DNA of 64,000 nucleotides from Myxococcus eversor (GCF_010894455.1 NZ_JAAIXY010000031.1:1-64000), one strand, 5' to 3'; counted from the stretch's first letter, positions 9,464 to 18,739 are shown. The notes: generated from the letters alone by a model not told the origin. A program made the numbers and translations.

Positions 9464-11185
9464 ATGAGCTCCTCCGTCTATTCCCGCCACCGCGCCGCAT
9501 TCGCCCAGGCCCTCGCCAACGCCCTGGGCATGCCGGCTGCCGACATCGAACCCCAGGTCAAGCCCGCGGAAGCCGCGCATGGTGACTTGAGCTTCGCCAC
9601 CTTCCCTCTCGCCAAGGCCCAGAAGAAGGCGCCTCCCGCCATCGCCGCCGGACTCGCCCAGACGCTCAGCGTGCCGGGGCTCGAAATCAAGGCGGTGGGC
9701 CCCTACGTGAATGCCCGCTTCACCCTCATGCCCTTCACCGCGGAGGTGCTCGACAGCGCGCGCTCAGCGGGCCTGGCCTACGGCGGTGACGCGGATGCGG
9801 GACGCGGCAAGACGGTGACCATCGACTACTCGTCGCCGAACATCGCCAAGCCGATTGCCTTCCACCACATCCGCACCACGTTCCTGGGCCACTGCATCGC
9901 CAACATCTACCGGGCGCTCGGCTGGCGGGTGGAGGGCATCAACTACCTGGGCGACTGGGGCAAGCAGTTCGGCCTCGTGGCCGTGGGCTTCCAGGAGTAC
10001 GGAGACCCCGCGCGCATCGACGACATGGGCCACCTGGTGGAGGTCTACGTCAAGGCGAACAAGCGCGCCGAAGCCGAGCCCGAGTTCGACGCGAAGGCCC
10101 GCGACTTCTTCCGTCGCATGGAGGCCGGTGACGCCGAGGCCCTCAAGGTGTGGAGCCAGTTCCGCGAGACGAGCATCCGCGGCTTCAAGACCATCTACGC
10201 GCGGATGGGCATCGAGTTCGAGCACATCGAGGGCGAGAGCCGCTACCAGGGGAAGATGGACGCGGTCATCGAGCAGATCGCGAAAAAGCCCGGCGTGAAG
10301 GAGTCGCAGGGCGCGCTCATCGTCGACCTGCCCTATGCGGAGAACGAGCCGCCCATCCTCCTCAAGAAGAACGATGGCAGCACGCTCTACGCCACGCGAG
10401 ACCTGGCCGCCGCCGAGGACCGCTACGAGCGGTTCCACTTCGACAAGTCGCTCTACGTCGTCGCGCAGGACCAGGCGCTGCACTTCCGCCAGATATTCCG
10501 CACGCTGAGCGAGATGGGCCAGCCGTGGGCGGACCGCTGCGTGCACGTGGCCTTCGGCCGCATCCACGGCATGAGCACACGCAAGGGCCAGGTGGTGCAG
10601 CTCAACGACGTGCTCGACGAGGCCAAGGAGCGCGCCTCCGTCAAGGTGAAGGAGAACCAGGAGGCCGGCAGGCTCCAGTCGAATGACCCGGACCAGCTCG
10701 CCGAGCAGATCGGCCTGGGCGCCATCGCCTTCGGCGACCTCAAGCACAAGCGCGCCAGCGACTACACCTTCGACTGGGACGAGGTGCTCAGCTTCGAGGG
10801 CCACACGGGCCCGTACCTCCAGTACGCCCACGCGCGCGTCGTCAACGTCCTGCGCAAGGGCGGCGGCGCTCCGGCCAGCTACGACGCGAGCCTGCTGACG
10901 CTCCCCGAGGAGCAGGCCCTGGTGCGCGAAATCATGCGGCTGCCCGAGGTCGTCAAGGACGCGGCCGAGCAGTATGAGCCGAGCCTCGTGGCGCGCCTGC
11001 TGCTCGACGTGGCCGCGGCCCTCAGTCGCTACTACACGCTGGGCAATCAGGAGCGGGACAAGCGCATCCTCGTCGAGAACGATGACGCGCTGCGTTCAGC
11101 ACGACTCGCCCTCACGGACGCGGCCCGGGTTACTCTCGCGGCGGGTCTGACACTTCTGGGCATTCCAACGCCCGAGAACATGTAG
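9464..11185 (+). CDS. argS: Arginyl-tRNA synthetase
   Basis: Class I aminoacyl-tRNA synthetase of 573 residues. It has the N-terminal Add1 domain, then DYSSPNIAKP followed by AFHHIR (residues 132-137) where most ArgRS proteins have HVGHLR. The KMSKS-like loop reads MSTRKG (residues 370-375), and the DALR anticodon-binding domain ends the protein (ALSRYYTLGNQ and the final LLGIPTPENM). The first His of the HIGH motif is Ala and the Gly is His, which is noncanonical although the second His and the SSPNIAKP context are intact. The ATG at 9464 is the only start that keeps the Add1 domain. Confidence 0.95.
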   Translation: MSSSVYSRHRAAFAQALANALGMPAADIEPQVKPAEAAHGDLSFATFPLAKAQKKAPPAIAAGLAQTLSVPGLEIKAVGPYVNARFTLMPFTAEVLDSARSAGLAYGGDADAGRGKTVTIDYSSPNIAKPIAFHHIRTTFLGHCIANIYRALGWRVEGINYLGDWGKQFGLVAVGFQEYGDPARIDDMGHLVEVYVKANKRAEAEPEFDAKARDFFRRMEAGDAEALKVWSQFRETSIRGFKTIYARMGIEFEHIEGESRYQGKMDAVIEQIAKKPGVKESQGALIVDLPYAENEPPILLKKNDGSTLYATRDLAAAEDRYERFHFDKSLYVVAQDQALHFRQIFRTLSEMGQPWADRCVHVAFGRIHGMSTRKGQVVQLNDVLDEAKERASVKVKENQEAGRLQSNDPDQLAEQIGLGAIAFGDLKHKRASDYTFDWDEVLSFEGHTGPYLQYAHARVVNVLRKGGGAPASYDASLLTLPEEQALVREIMRLPEVVKDAAEQYEPSLVARLLLDVAAALSRYYTLGNQERDKRILVENDDALRSARLALTDAARVTLAAGLTLLGIPTPENM

Positions 11186-11241
11186 CCCCGGGGGCTGCCT
11201 TGGAAACCGCGCTGTCGCCGTCTGCGAATCAGGGAGAGTCC

Positions 11242-13752
11242 TTGCTGAAGGCCGAGTTCGGCCCGATGGGCCGGGCATTGGGTGCGCGCTACCTGGAGAG
11301 CGTGCACTTCCCGCCCGAGGCCGAGGACGAGCTGCGCAACCTGCACGCCAAGGGTTTCGTGGTGCACGTCATGCGCTCCACGGCCTGGGTGAACTTCCTC
11401 TATCTGACCTGGGCCATGGTGCGCAGGACGCTGCCGCCCATCCGCGCGGTGTCCAACCTGCGCCCGTGGTTCACCAAGCCGTGGCGCCAGACGAAGCAGT
11501 CCGGCGCGTTCCACGAGCGCTTCGAGTACGCGCAGCAGAACGGGGGCAGCGGACTGGTCTTCCTGCGCCGCACCGCGCTCATGCACGCGTCAGGGAAGGA
11601 GACCCACGAGGACCCCTTCCCCGCGCTGGTGGAGCTGGCGCGCAAGTCGGACCGGCCGGTGTACCTGGTGCCGGAGCTGTTCGTCTGGGAGAAGCGCAGC
11701 GCCCGGCTCAAGCCCAACTGGGTGGACATGGTGTTCGGCAGCCCCGAGGCGCCGGGCTTCCTGCACTCGATGCTGGCGTTCTTCCGCAACTACAAGCGCG
11801 CCCAGTTCCGCGTGGGAGAGCCCATCGACCTGCGGGCCTTCGCCGAGCAGAACCCGAAGGACTCCGTCGAGGTCCTCGCCCGCAAGGTGCGCAGCACGCT
11901 GCATGTGCACCTGGCGCGGGAGACTCGCGCGGTGTTCGGCCCTCCGGCCAAGCCCGCCGAGCGCGTCATCGATGAGACGCTGCGCGACAGGCAGCTTCGC
12001 AAGGTGGTGGACGAGCAGGCCGCCGAGTCCGGTCGCAAGCAGGAGAGCGTACTGCGCGAGGCCCGCCGCAACCTGGAGGCCATCGCCGCGAAGCCCAGCC
12101 CCACGACGCTGGCCTTCGTGGCGCCCGTGCTGGAGTGGGTGTTCAACCGCATCTACGACGGCATGCACGTCGACGAAGCGGGCCTGCATCGCGCGCTCAA
12201 GGCCGCGACGCGCGCGCCCATCGTCCTGTGCCCCAGTCACAAGAGCCACGTGGACTACCTGGTGATGAGCTGGGTGCTCTGGAACCGTGGCTACGCGGTG
12301 CCCCTGGTCGCCGCGGGCGCCAACCTGTCCTTCTGGCCCCTGGGCAGCATCTTCCGCCGCTGCGGCGCCTTCTTCCTGCGCAGGTCGTTCAAGGGCGACA
12401 AGGTCTACGCCGCGGCCTTCAAGGCGTACGTGCGCAAGCTGGTGCACGACGGCATCCACCAGGAGTTCTTCCCCGAGGGTGGTCGCTCGCGCACCGGCAA
12501 GCTGCTGTCACCCAAGCTGGGCATGTTCACGTGGCAGGTGGAGTCGGTGCTCGAGGGCGCGCGCAACGACTTGCTCTTCGTGCCGGTGGCCATCGACTAC
12601 GAGAAGGTCGTCGAGTCGGGGAGCTATTCGAAGGAGCTGGCGGGTGGAGAGAAGAAGCCCGAGGACCTCAAGGCCCTGTTGAGCACGCCCAAGGTGCTCG
12701 CGGCGCGCTACGGCCGAATCCACCTGGGCTTCGATGAGCCCATCTCCCTCATGGAGTTCATGAAGGAGCGCGGCCTCAACCCCGACGAGCCGGTGACGGA
12801 CGAGCAGAAGAAGGGCCTGGTCCGCGCGCTCGGCAACCGCGTCATGTACGGCATCAGCAAGGTGTCCACCGTGACGCCGCATGCCCTGGTGAGCACGTCC
12901 CTGCTGGCCCACCGGCGCCGGGGCCTGACGCAGCGGGAGCTGGCGGACCGCATCAGCATCCTGCGCCGCATCGCACAGGAAGATGGCGCGCCCCAGTCTC
13001 GCGAGCTGGGCAATGCCCCCAGCAACCCGGAGACGATGGGCCCCATCCAGGACGCGATGCGCACCTTCATCGACGACGAGATGGTGCGCACGCAGGAGGC
13101 GAAGGGCGACGTCATCTACCAGGTGGAGGACAACCGCCGCCCGGAGATGTCCTTCTACAAGAACACGCTGATGAACCTCGTCTCGGCGCGGAGCCTCGTG
13201 GCCAACGCCATCCTGGCCGCCGGCTCGCCCGCGCCCTACGACGCGGTGAAGGCTCGCGCCCTCTTCCTGTCGCGCCTCTTCAAGGTCGAGTTCATCTACC
13301 GGGTGAACACGACGTTCGACACCATCTTCGCGGAGACGGTGGAGCGCCTGGTCCGCATGGGCCTGGTCATCAACGAGGGCGAGTCCCTGCGCGTGGCCCC
13401 GGAGCCCCATGCCCGGCCGGAGCTGGAGTTCCTGGCCGACCTGCTGCGCGACTACCTGGAGGCATACCTCCTGGCCGCGATGACGCTCAACGATGTGGCC
13501 ACCGGCGTCGCGGAGGACCGCAAGGCCTTCATCCGCCTCGCCCTGGAGACGGGCCGCGCGGAGTACCACGCCGGCCGCATCACCGCCGCCGAGTCCCTGG
13601 CCAAGGTGACGCTGGAGAACGCGGTGACCTACCTGCAGGACCAGAAGCTCCTCGTCGAAGAGGACAAGAAGCTCAAGCTGGGGCCGCAGGCCACGGACGC
13701 GGAGGCTCGCCGGCAGCTCGCCGACGACATCCGCGAGTACCTCAAGCGCTGA
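11242..13752 (+). CDS. plsB: Glycerol-3-phosphate 1-acyltransferase, PlsB type
   Basis: Membrane-associated enzyme that starts phospholipid synthesis by acylating sn-glycerol-3-phosphate. With 836 residues it has the size of PlsB rather than PlsY. The catalytic H-X4-D motif is H333-K-S-H-V-D338. A conserved second block reads FPEGGRSRTGKLLSPK, and a third FVPVAIDYEKV is the PlsB motif IV region. A C-terminal helical region of about 300 residues follows. I prefer the TTG at 11242, five bases after AGGGAGAG; another in-frame TTG lies at 11200 but has no ribosome site. It starts 56 bp after argS and may be co-transcribed with it. Confidence 0.92.
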   Translation: MLKAEFGPMGRALGARYLESVHFPPEAEDELRNLHAKGFVVHVMRSTAWVNFLYLTWAMVRRTLPPIRAVSNLRPWFTKPWRQTKQSGAFHERFEYAQQNGGSGLVFLRRTALMHASGKETHEDPFPALVELARKSDRPVYLVPELFVWEKRSARLKPNWVDMVFGSPEAPGFLHSMLAFFRNYKRAQFRVGEPIDLRAFAEQNPKDSVEVLARKVRSTLHVHLARETRAVFGPPAKPAERVIDETLRDRQLRKVVDEQAAESGRKQESVLREARRNLEAIAAKPSPTTLAFVAPVLEWVFNRIYDGMHVDEAGLHRALKAATRAPIVLCPSHKSHVDYLVMSWVLWNRGYAVPLVAAGANLSFWPLGSIFRRCGAFFLRRSFKGDKVYAAAFKAYVRKLVHDGIHQEFFPEGGRSRTGKLLSPKLGMFTWQVESVLEGARNDLLFVPVAIDYEKVVESGSYSKELAGGEKKPEDLKALLSTPKVLAARYGRIHLGFDEPISLMEFMKERGLNPDEPVTDEQKKGLVRALGNRVMYGISKVSTVTPHALVSTSLLAHRRRGLTQRELADRISILRRIAQEDGAPQSRELGNAPSNPETMGPIQDAMRTFIDDEMVRTQEAKGDVIYQVEDNRRPEMSFYKNTLMNLVSARSLVANAILAAGSPAPYDAVKARALFLSRLFKVEFIYRVNTTFDTIFAETVERLVRMGLVINEGESLRVAPEPHARPELEFLADLLRDYLEAYLLAAMTLNDVATGVAEDRKAFIRLALETGRAEYHAGRITAAESLAKVTLENAVTYLQDQKLLVEEDKKLKLGPQATDAEARRQLADDIREYLKR

Positions 13753-13826
13753 AACGCCGCGCCCACGGGCCGCACTGTCGCCATCGACGGTGCGGCCTGT
13801 CAGCGAGGCGTGTGAGGATGGAGGGC

Positions 13827-14330
13827 ATGCTCGTCCGCCCTTCCCTCCTCGTCCTCGCGCTCTGTGGCGCTCCGCTCCTCGGCCTCGGCTGCAAGTCGTC
13901 CCCTCCCGAGCGCGACACGCCCTCGCGCACCTGCGGAACCTCCATCCACGACCTCGCCTGGATGTCCGGAGGCTGGCGTCAGGACAAGCCCGGCAGCGCG
14001 CTGGAGGAGCACTGGACGCATGCGGACGGCGGCACGCTCTTCGGCGTGAGCCGCGCCATCGTCCGCAACAAGACGGTGTTCTTCGAGTACATGCGCATCG
14101 AAGCGCGCGCCGACGGGCTCTATTTCGTGGCCCAGCCCATGGGCCGCCCGGGCACGGACTTCAAGCTGGTGCGCTGCAACAGCACCGGCGTGCTCTTCGA
14201 GAACCCCCAGCACGACCACCCCAAGCGCATCTTCTACCAGCGCCCCTCCGCGGACCGCCTCACCGCGCGCATCGAAGGCGACGAGAACGGCAAGGCCGTG
14301 TCGCAGGACTTCGACTTCACGCGGCTGTAG
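13827..14330 (+). CDS. Lipoprotein with a DUF6265-like domain
   Basis: A 167-residue probable lipoprotein. The signal sequence is MLVRPSLLVLALCGAPLLG and the lipobox LGLGC places the lipidated Cys near residue 22. The mature domain contains LAWMSGGWRQ, EEHWTHADGGTLFGVSR, FFEYMRIE and NPQHDHPKRIFYQR, a lipocalin-like pattern that I associate with DUF6265 proteins of unknown function. Starts at 13812 (GTG), 13818 and 13827 (ATG) are in frame; the last has GAGG nine bases upstream and gives the best signal peptide. It converges on the minus-strand lipoprotein at 14346 with only 15 bp between stops. Confidence 0.7.
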   Translation: MLVRPSLLVLALCGAPLLGLGCKSSPPERDTPSRTCGTSIHDLAWMSGGWRQDKPGSALEEHWTHADGGTLFGVSRAIVRNKTVFFEYMRIEARADGLYFVAQPMGRPGTDFKLVRCNSTGVLFENPQHDHPKRIFYQRPSADRLTARIEGDENGKAVSQDFDFTRL

Positions 14331-14345
14331 CCAGGTGCTCCCGGC

Positions 14346-14813
14346 TCACGGCGCGGTGCGGAAGACCACCCGCACCTCGGTGGCCAGCGGGTTGCCCTCG
14401 AAGTCGGTGAGGACGTCACGCAGCACCAGCGTGTACTGCGTGTTCGGAGACAGCGTGGAGCCCTCGGCGGCCATGGCCTCCACGGTGTACTCGATGTCGC
14501 CCCGCCCCACGTTCTGGTCCAGCTCCGGCACCTCCGGAGCGAGGATGGTGAGCGGGACTTCGTCGCGCCCGGCGAACACGGCGATGCCCGGGCGAAGGCT
14601 GCGCACGTCCATCGACTCGGAGAAGGTGATGCGCAGCGTCCCGCCCGTCGCCAGCACTCCGCCACCACCCGGGTCCGTGGAGATGACCCTGGGCGGCACC
14701 GTGTCGCGTCGCTCGTAGATGGCCTCCCCTGGCTCCAGACATCCCGACAAGGACGTCGTCACGGCCAGGGCCGCCAGCAGCGTGCCCTTCACGAAAGACT
14801 GTCGTGCGCGCAT
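14346..14813 (-). CDS. Lipoprotein with one Ig-like (Big_5-type) domain
   Basis: A 155-residue lipoprotein. The start MRARQSFVKG precedes a hydrophobic core and the lipobox SLSGC. The mature part begins DTVPPRVISTDPGGGG and continues GTLRITFSESMDV, with PNTQYTLVLRDVLTDFEGNPL near the end. These are the signatures of bacterial Ig-like domains of the Big_5 type (re-stated in full as P-R-V-I-S-T-D-P and T-F-S-E-S-M-D). The ATG at 14813 overlaps the stop of the cytochrome gene (TGATG), so it is the third gene of the barrel-cytochrome operon. It is probably an outer-membrane or surface accessory of that complex. Confidence 0.75.
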   Translation of the reverse strand: MRARQSFVKGTLLAALAVTTSLSGCLEPGEAIYERRDTVPPRVISTDPGGGGVLATGGTLRITFSESMDVRSLRPGIAVFAGRDEVPLTILAPEVPELDQNVGRGDIEYTVEAMAAEGSTLSPNTQYTLVLRDVLTDFEGNPLATEVRVVFRTAP

Positions 14814-16000
14814 CACCGGCACCCCTTCTGCGCCAGGCTCTCCGACGAGTGGCACTTGAGGCAGGCCCGGTCATTCGCGGACGCCAGCTTCTTGCACGAC
14901 TGCGCGAAGCCCGCCGGGTGCGGGTTGATCTGCCGCCGGGTCGACAGCTCGGAGTGGCAGCTCGTGCAGGACTCCTCGCGGTGGCAGGAGATGCAGCTCG
15001 TCAAATCCCTTGATGCGGCGATTCCGTGGTGCTGGGGACCGGGCAGCTCCACCCACGCCGCGTAGTCCGGATGCACCTTCTGGTTGCGCGGACGCAGCGA
15101 CTTGTCCGCGTCCATGCCCACGCCCACCCGCTCGTGGCACGCGGCGCAGAAGGACTGCGCCCGGTGACAGCTCTCGCAGCGGGGAGAGCCCGCGCGCGCC
15201 TGCACCGGGTGCAGCGTGATGTAGTCGTTCGGGTGGATGGACAGCGGCTTCTGCATGCCGTCGTGGCACGTCTGGCAGTAGCTCTCGCTGTGGCACTGCA
15301 TGCACGTCATCCGGTCCGACTGCGCGCGAGCGCCGTGGTTGAACTCGTAGCGCGGCCCGTGGTCCAGGCCCAACGGGTTGCCCTGCATGGGGCGCAGCAG
15401 GCCCGAGTCGAACACGAGCTTCAGCCGCCCCGTGGGCTCCGTGGGGTGACACGTGGCGCAGGTGTTGGAGGCCACGTTGCCGTCGTGGCACTTGAAGCAC
15501 GTGGCCATCTTCGGGAGCTGGTTGCGCGTGGCGAGCTTCACGTCCGTCATCTCGCCGTGGCACACCGAGCACTCCACCTTCTTGTCCACGTGCTGCTGGT
15601 GGCTGAAGTGGAGATTCGCCGCGGGCATGGACAGCTTCGCGGGCTCCTTGCGCACCGTGGCGTCGAAGCCCGGGTGACAGGTGTTGCAGCTCGACTTCGG
15701 GTCCGTGGGCTTGCCCTTCCGCCCCGCCTCGATGTCGTGGCACGTCTCGCACTCCTCGTGCCCGGGGAGGTTGACGTCCTTGGGAGACTGGCTGGCGCGG
15801 GCCGCGTCGTGGCACGTGGCGCACTCGGCCCCGGCCTCCAGGTGCTGCGCGTGGTCGAAGCGCAGGGGCACGTGCTGCGCGGGATACACGGCGAGGCTGC
15901 GCTCGCGAGCCGTGGCGGCCCAGGCGACGCCGGCGCCCACCATGGTGGCGAGCGCGGCCAGGGCGAGCAGCGCGTTTCGGTTCTGGCGGTGCGGCAGCAT
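14813..16000 (-). CDS. Periplasmic c-type cytochrome with 13 CXXCH heme motifs
   Basis: A 395-residue exported protein with an N-terminal signal or anchor (hydrophobic ALLALAALATMVGAGVAWA). I count thirteen CXXCH motifs: CATCH, CETCH, CNTCH, CSVCH, CFKCH, CATCH, CMQCH, CQTCH, CESCH, CAACH, CISCH, CTSCH and CLKCH. Several extra His residues upstream of motifs (for example FDHAQH, HFSHQQH and FNHGAR) can supply distal ligands. It is therefore a long heme wire. It follows the barrel gene with zero spacing (TAG then ATG) and overlaps the lipoprotein gene downstream. Electron transfer across the envelope is inferred from this arrangement; no reductase domain is visible. Confidence 0.9.
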   Translation of the reverse strand: MLPHRQNRNALLALAALATMVGAGVAWAATARERSLAVYPAQHVPLRFDHAQHLEAGAECATCHDAARASQSPKDVNLPGHEECETCHDIEAGRKGKPTDPKSSCNTCHPGFDATVRKEPAKLSMPAANLHFSHQQHVDKKVECSVCHGEMTDVKLATRNQLPKMATCFKCHDGNVASNTCATCHPTEPTGRLKLVFDSGLLRPMQGNPLGLDHGPRYEFNHGARAQSDRMTCMQCHSESYCQTCHDGMQKPLSIHPNDYITLHPVQARAGSPRCESCHRAQSFCAACHERVGVGMDADKSLRPRNQKVHPDYAAWVELPGPQHHGIAASRDLTSCISCHREESCTSCHSELSTRRQINPHPAGFAQSCKKLASANDRACLKCHSSESLAQKGCR

Positions 16001-17446
16001 CTACAGGCTCGCCTTCAGGTCGAAGAGCAGGAAGCCCTTCGTGTCCGAGTCGGTAAACGGGTTGAAGTTCTGCTCCACCACCAGCGAGAGCCGCGTCGCG
16101 CGCGTCAGCGCCCGACTGGCCCACACCTGGGCGCCATAGAAGTTGCCCCCCAGGCGCGCGTTGAAGCTGTCGAAGATGCGAGCGAAGGACACCCGTGCGT
16201 CCAGGGTGAACCGGTCCCGGTCGAACGAGTAGCCGCCCGTGAGGTCCCCCCAGAGTTGATCTCCACCGAAGCCCGTGCGGTACGTCACATCCAGCGCGGA
16301 GCGGAAGGCCCCCGAGCGATACGCCGCGCCCGCGGAGCCACCCACGCTGGTGGACTCGGGAGCGCCCTCGCCGTCCACGAAGGCGGCAATCGCGAGGTCC
16401 GGGTTGACGTTCTCGTTGTACTTGCTGCCCAGGCCCTGCACGTAGAAGCGCAGCGCGCCAGGGGTGAACAGGTCCACTCGCAGCCGCGCCTCGTCCCGGG
16501 GCGCCCACGCGAAGTAGTACCAGATGGAGTCCGCGGACAGCACGGGCGACAGCCGCATCAGCTCGGCCGTCGCCGAGAAGCGCGTGTCATCCCAGCGCAG
16601 TTGCGTGCGCACCTGGGCCACCTTGCCCTGCAGCACGTCGTAGTCCACGCCCGCCAGCGCGTTCAGTCCCAGGCCTCGGCCGTAGCGCGCCTCCACCGTG
16701 GCGCGCTCCAGGTTCGTCTTCCCGTCCGACAACGCCTTGCGGTAGCCCACCGCCGCGTTGAAGCCCTTCACGTCCTCCATCAACAGCTTCGCGCCGATGA
16801 GGGGCTCAATGGCATCGAGCGTCGGGTCCGCGCCCACCACGCCCTCCCTCAGGCGCCGCTCATCGCTCTCCCGCGTCCCCTCCAACTGGTACACGGACGA
16901 GCCCAGGAAGCTGGTGCCCTTCACCCACAGCCCGCCGTACACCTCCGCGCCCAACCCCAGGCGGGTCATGTAGCGCGCGCGCACGCCGTCGAACGCGAGG
17001 ATGTCCGAGACGTCCGTGTAGAGCTGCCGGCCCAGGCGCCCCTCGAAGCCGCCCTTCGCGTAGCGCACGTACGCATGCAACAGCTCTGCGTCTTCGGACT
17101 TCAGGCCGTCGACGCGCTCGGCCTCGCCCTTGGGCAATCCGAAGTCCGCCCAGATGCGCAGGTTGGACTCGAAGCCCAGGTCCTGCCCGGTGGCGAGCTC
17201 GAAGGCGTTGAGTCCCAGGTATTGGACGATTCGCCGCCGGGGAAGCAGCACCGGGTCATCCGGTGTGCTGCCACGCCACGCACGAATCTGGTACGCCTGC
17301 GCCTCGGTTCGCGCTTCCACCAGGAACGCCGACGCGTGCGACGCCGCCGCTCCCAGCCCCACGCCCAGGGCACACAGCACACCCAGGGGTTGTGCGAGCT
17401 TCCACCACGTCCGCTGCGCCGTTCGAGCCAGGATGAAGGACGTCAA
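16001..17446 (-). CDS. Predicted outer-membrane beta-barrel (porin-like) partner of the 13-heme cytochrome
   Basis: A 481-residue protein with a signal peptide (LGVLCALGVGLGAAASHASA). The mature part is rich in alternating aromatic strands such as NLRIWADFG, AEVYGGLWVKG, VDYDVLQGKVAQV, LRVDLFTPGALRFYVQG and a final SLVVEQNFNPF..FLLFDLKASL, which ends in hydrophobic residues as barrels do. No recognised porin family name can be given with confidence. The start is uncertain: the TTG at 17446 gives a good signal peptide but has no ribosome site and lies only 9 bases after a TATACT (17456-17461, minus strand), so the message could be nearly leaderless. It is the first gene of an operon with the cytochrome and the Ig-like lipoprotein. 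Confidence 0.7.
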   Translation of the reverse strand: MTSFILARTAQRTWWKLAQPLGVLCALGVGLGAAASHASAFLVEARTEAQAYQIRAWRGSTPDDPVLLPRRRIVQYLGLNAFELATGQDLGFESNLRIWADFGLPKGEAERVDGLKSEDAELLHAYVRYAKGGFEGRLGRQLYTDVSDILAFDGVRARYMTRLGLGAEVYGGLWVKGTSFLGSSVYQLEGTRESDERRLREGVVGADPTLDAIEPLIGAKLLMEDVKGFNAAVGYRKALSDGKTNLERATVEARYGRGLGLNALAGVDYDVLQGKVAQVRTQLRWDDTRFSATAELMRLSPVLSADSIWYYFAWAPRDEARLRVDLFTPGALRFYVQGLGSKYNENVNPDLAIAAFVDGEGAPESTSVGGSAGAAYRSGAFRSALDVTYRTGFGGDQLWGDLTGGYSFDRDRFTLDARVSFARIFDSFNARLGGNFYGAQVWASRALTRATRLSLVVEQNFNPFTDSDTKGFLLFDLKASL

Positions 17447-17512
17447 GGTGCAACCAGTATAGAGAAGTTGAAGTACGGACAGTTCAGCTTTTCGCTCCAA
17501 GGAGACGTCAAA

Positions 17513-18709
17513 TTGGAAGATTCCGCTCCCAGCGACGCCCGGCCTCATGAGCCGACGGGGCCCTCCGAGCCGCCTCCTCCAGGGCCCCCTGAGCCGGGGA
17601 GTCCGCGGAGGCTCGCGCTGGCGGGGGCGGCGTTGGCGCTGGTGCTGTTCATCCTGGTGGGGGGCTCGGTCCAGTTCCTCAACGCGGCCTTCGGCATCTG
17701 GTTCACCGAGCTGTTCATCTTCCTGGCCCTGGGCTGGCTGCTGCCGCGCCTGAGCGGGTGGAAGCCCGCGCTCTACACCGGGCTGACGCCCCTGCCAGGC
17801 CTGCCCACCCTCTTCGGCTTCCTCCTGGGCGTGGCCAACTTCTTCGCGCTGGTGGTGCCCATCCAGTTCGTCGCGCAAAAGCTCGCGCCCGAGTGGCTGA
17901 CGGAGATGTTCGACGGCTCGCGCCTCTTCGACCAGCAGACGCCAGTGGAGCTGGCCGTCATCCTCGCGGGCGTGACGGTGGCCGCGCCCTTCTGTGAAGA
18001 GCTGTTCTTCCGAGGCGTCTTCCAGCGGGGCATGACGCCGCGCCCTCCGGCGTCACCCGTGAAGGCCCTGGTGATTTCCGCCGTCGTGTTCAGCGCGTTC
18101 CACCTGGACCCGGTGGGCTTCGTGGCGCGCGTGGAGCTGGGCCTGCTGTTCGGCTGGCTCTACCTGCGCACCGGCTCGCTGTGGCCCGGCATCGGCGCGC
18201 ACGCGGCCAACAACCTGGTGTCCTCGGTGCTGTTCCTCGCGGCCAAGGCGATGGACCAGGAGGCGACGGACACGGACACCTCGCCCCTCGCCGTGCTCTC
18301 GCTGGCGGGACTGGGCTGGATGGGGTTGCTCGGGTTGATGACCTTCGCGCGCCACCATGCCTCCGTGTGGGGCGCGGGTGTGCCCCACAGCGACGAGAGC
18401 GCGCGGGAGACGCGACCTGTTCCGTCCCTGCCCAAGCTGCTGTTGCCCTGGGTGACGGCGGCCACGGTGTCCCTTGTCATCCTGGGCGTCGTGGACAGGC
18501 GAGGCATCTCCCTCAACCTCTTCGACGTGGCCAATCCGCTGACTCCGCTCAAGAAGGACGCGGAGCCCGGGCTGCAAGCGGAGCGGGAGGCGCTGGAGGA
18601 GCTGCGGGCCGCCGCGCGTCGAGGCACGGCCCCCATGGAGGCGTACCACGAGGAGCGGCTGCGTCAGGTCAGCGCCCACAAGGCGGCGGGGGGCCCCAAG
18701 CAGCCCTGA
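17513..18709 (+). CDS. CPBP/CAAX-type intramembrane metalloprotease
   Basis: A multi-pass membrane protein of 398 residues with the Abi/CPBP signatures: EELFFRGVFQRG (motif 1, EExxxR), FSAFHLD (motif 2) and GIGAHAANN (motif 3, HxxxN). Six or more hydrophobic helices surround these. The N-terminal 35 residues are a Pro-rich cytoplasmic segment, and after the protease core there are two more membrane helices and a charged, coiled-coil-prone tail. The TTG at 17513 follows AAGGAG by nine bases. It is divergent from the barrel operon across only 66 bp. Family members cleave prenylated or membrane proteins; the substrate here is unknown. Confidence 0.88.
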   Translation: MEDSAPSDARPHEPTGPSEPPPPGPPEPGSPRRLALAGAALALVLFILVGGSVQFLNAAFGIWFTELFIFLALGWLLPRLSGWKPALYTGLTPLPGLPTLFGFLLGVANFFALVVPIQFVAQKLAPEWLTEMFDGSRLFDQQTPVELAVILAGVTVAAPFCEELFFRGVFQRGMTPRPPASPVKALVISAVVFSAFHLDPVGFVARVELGLLFGWLYLRTGSLWPGIGAHAANNLVSSVLFLAAKAMDQEATDTDTSPLAVLSLAGLGWMGLLGLMTFARHHASVWGAGVPHSDESARETRPVPSLPKLLLPWVTAATVSLVILGVVDRRGISLNLFDVANPLTPLKKDAEPGLQAEREALEELRAAARRGTAPMEAYHEERLRQVSAHKAAGGPKQP

Positions 18710-18739
18710 CGGGCGCGTGGGGCCGCTCCCCTTCCAGCC

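Noticed and set aside
15026..17512. Plus-strand open frame running into the CPBP protease from the cytochrome region
   Set aside because: Only the part after the TTG at 17513 (with AAGGAG upstream) is homologous; the upstream portion is antisense to the cytochrome and barrel genes.
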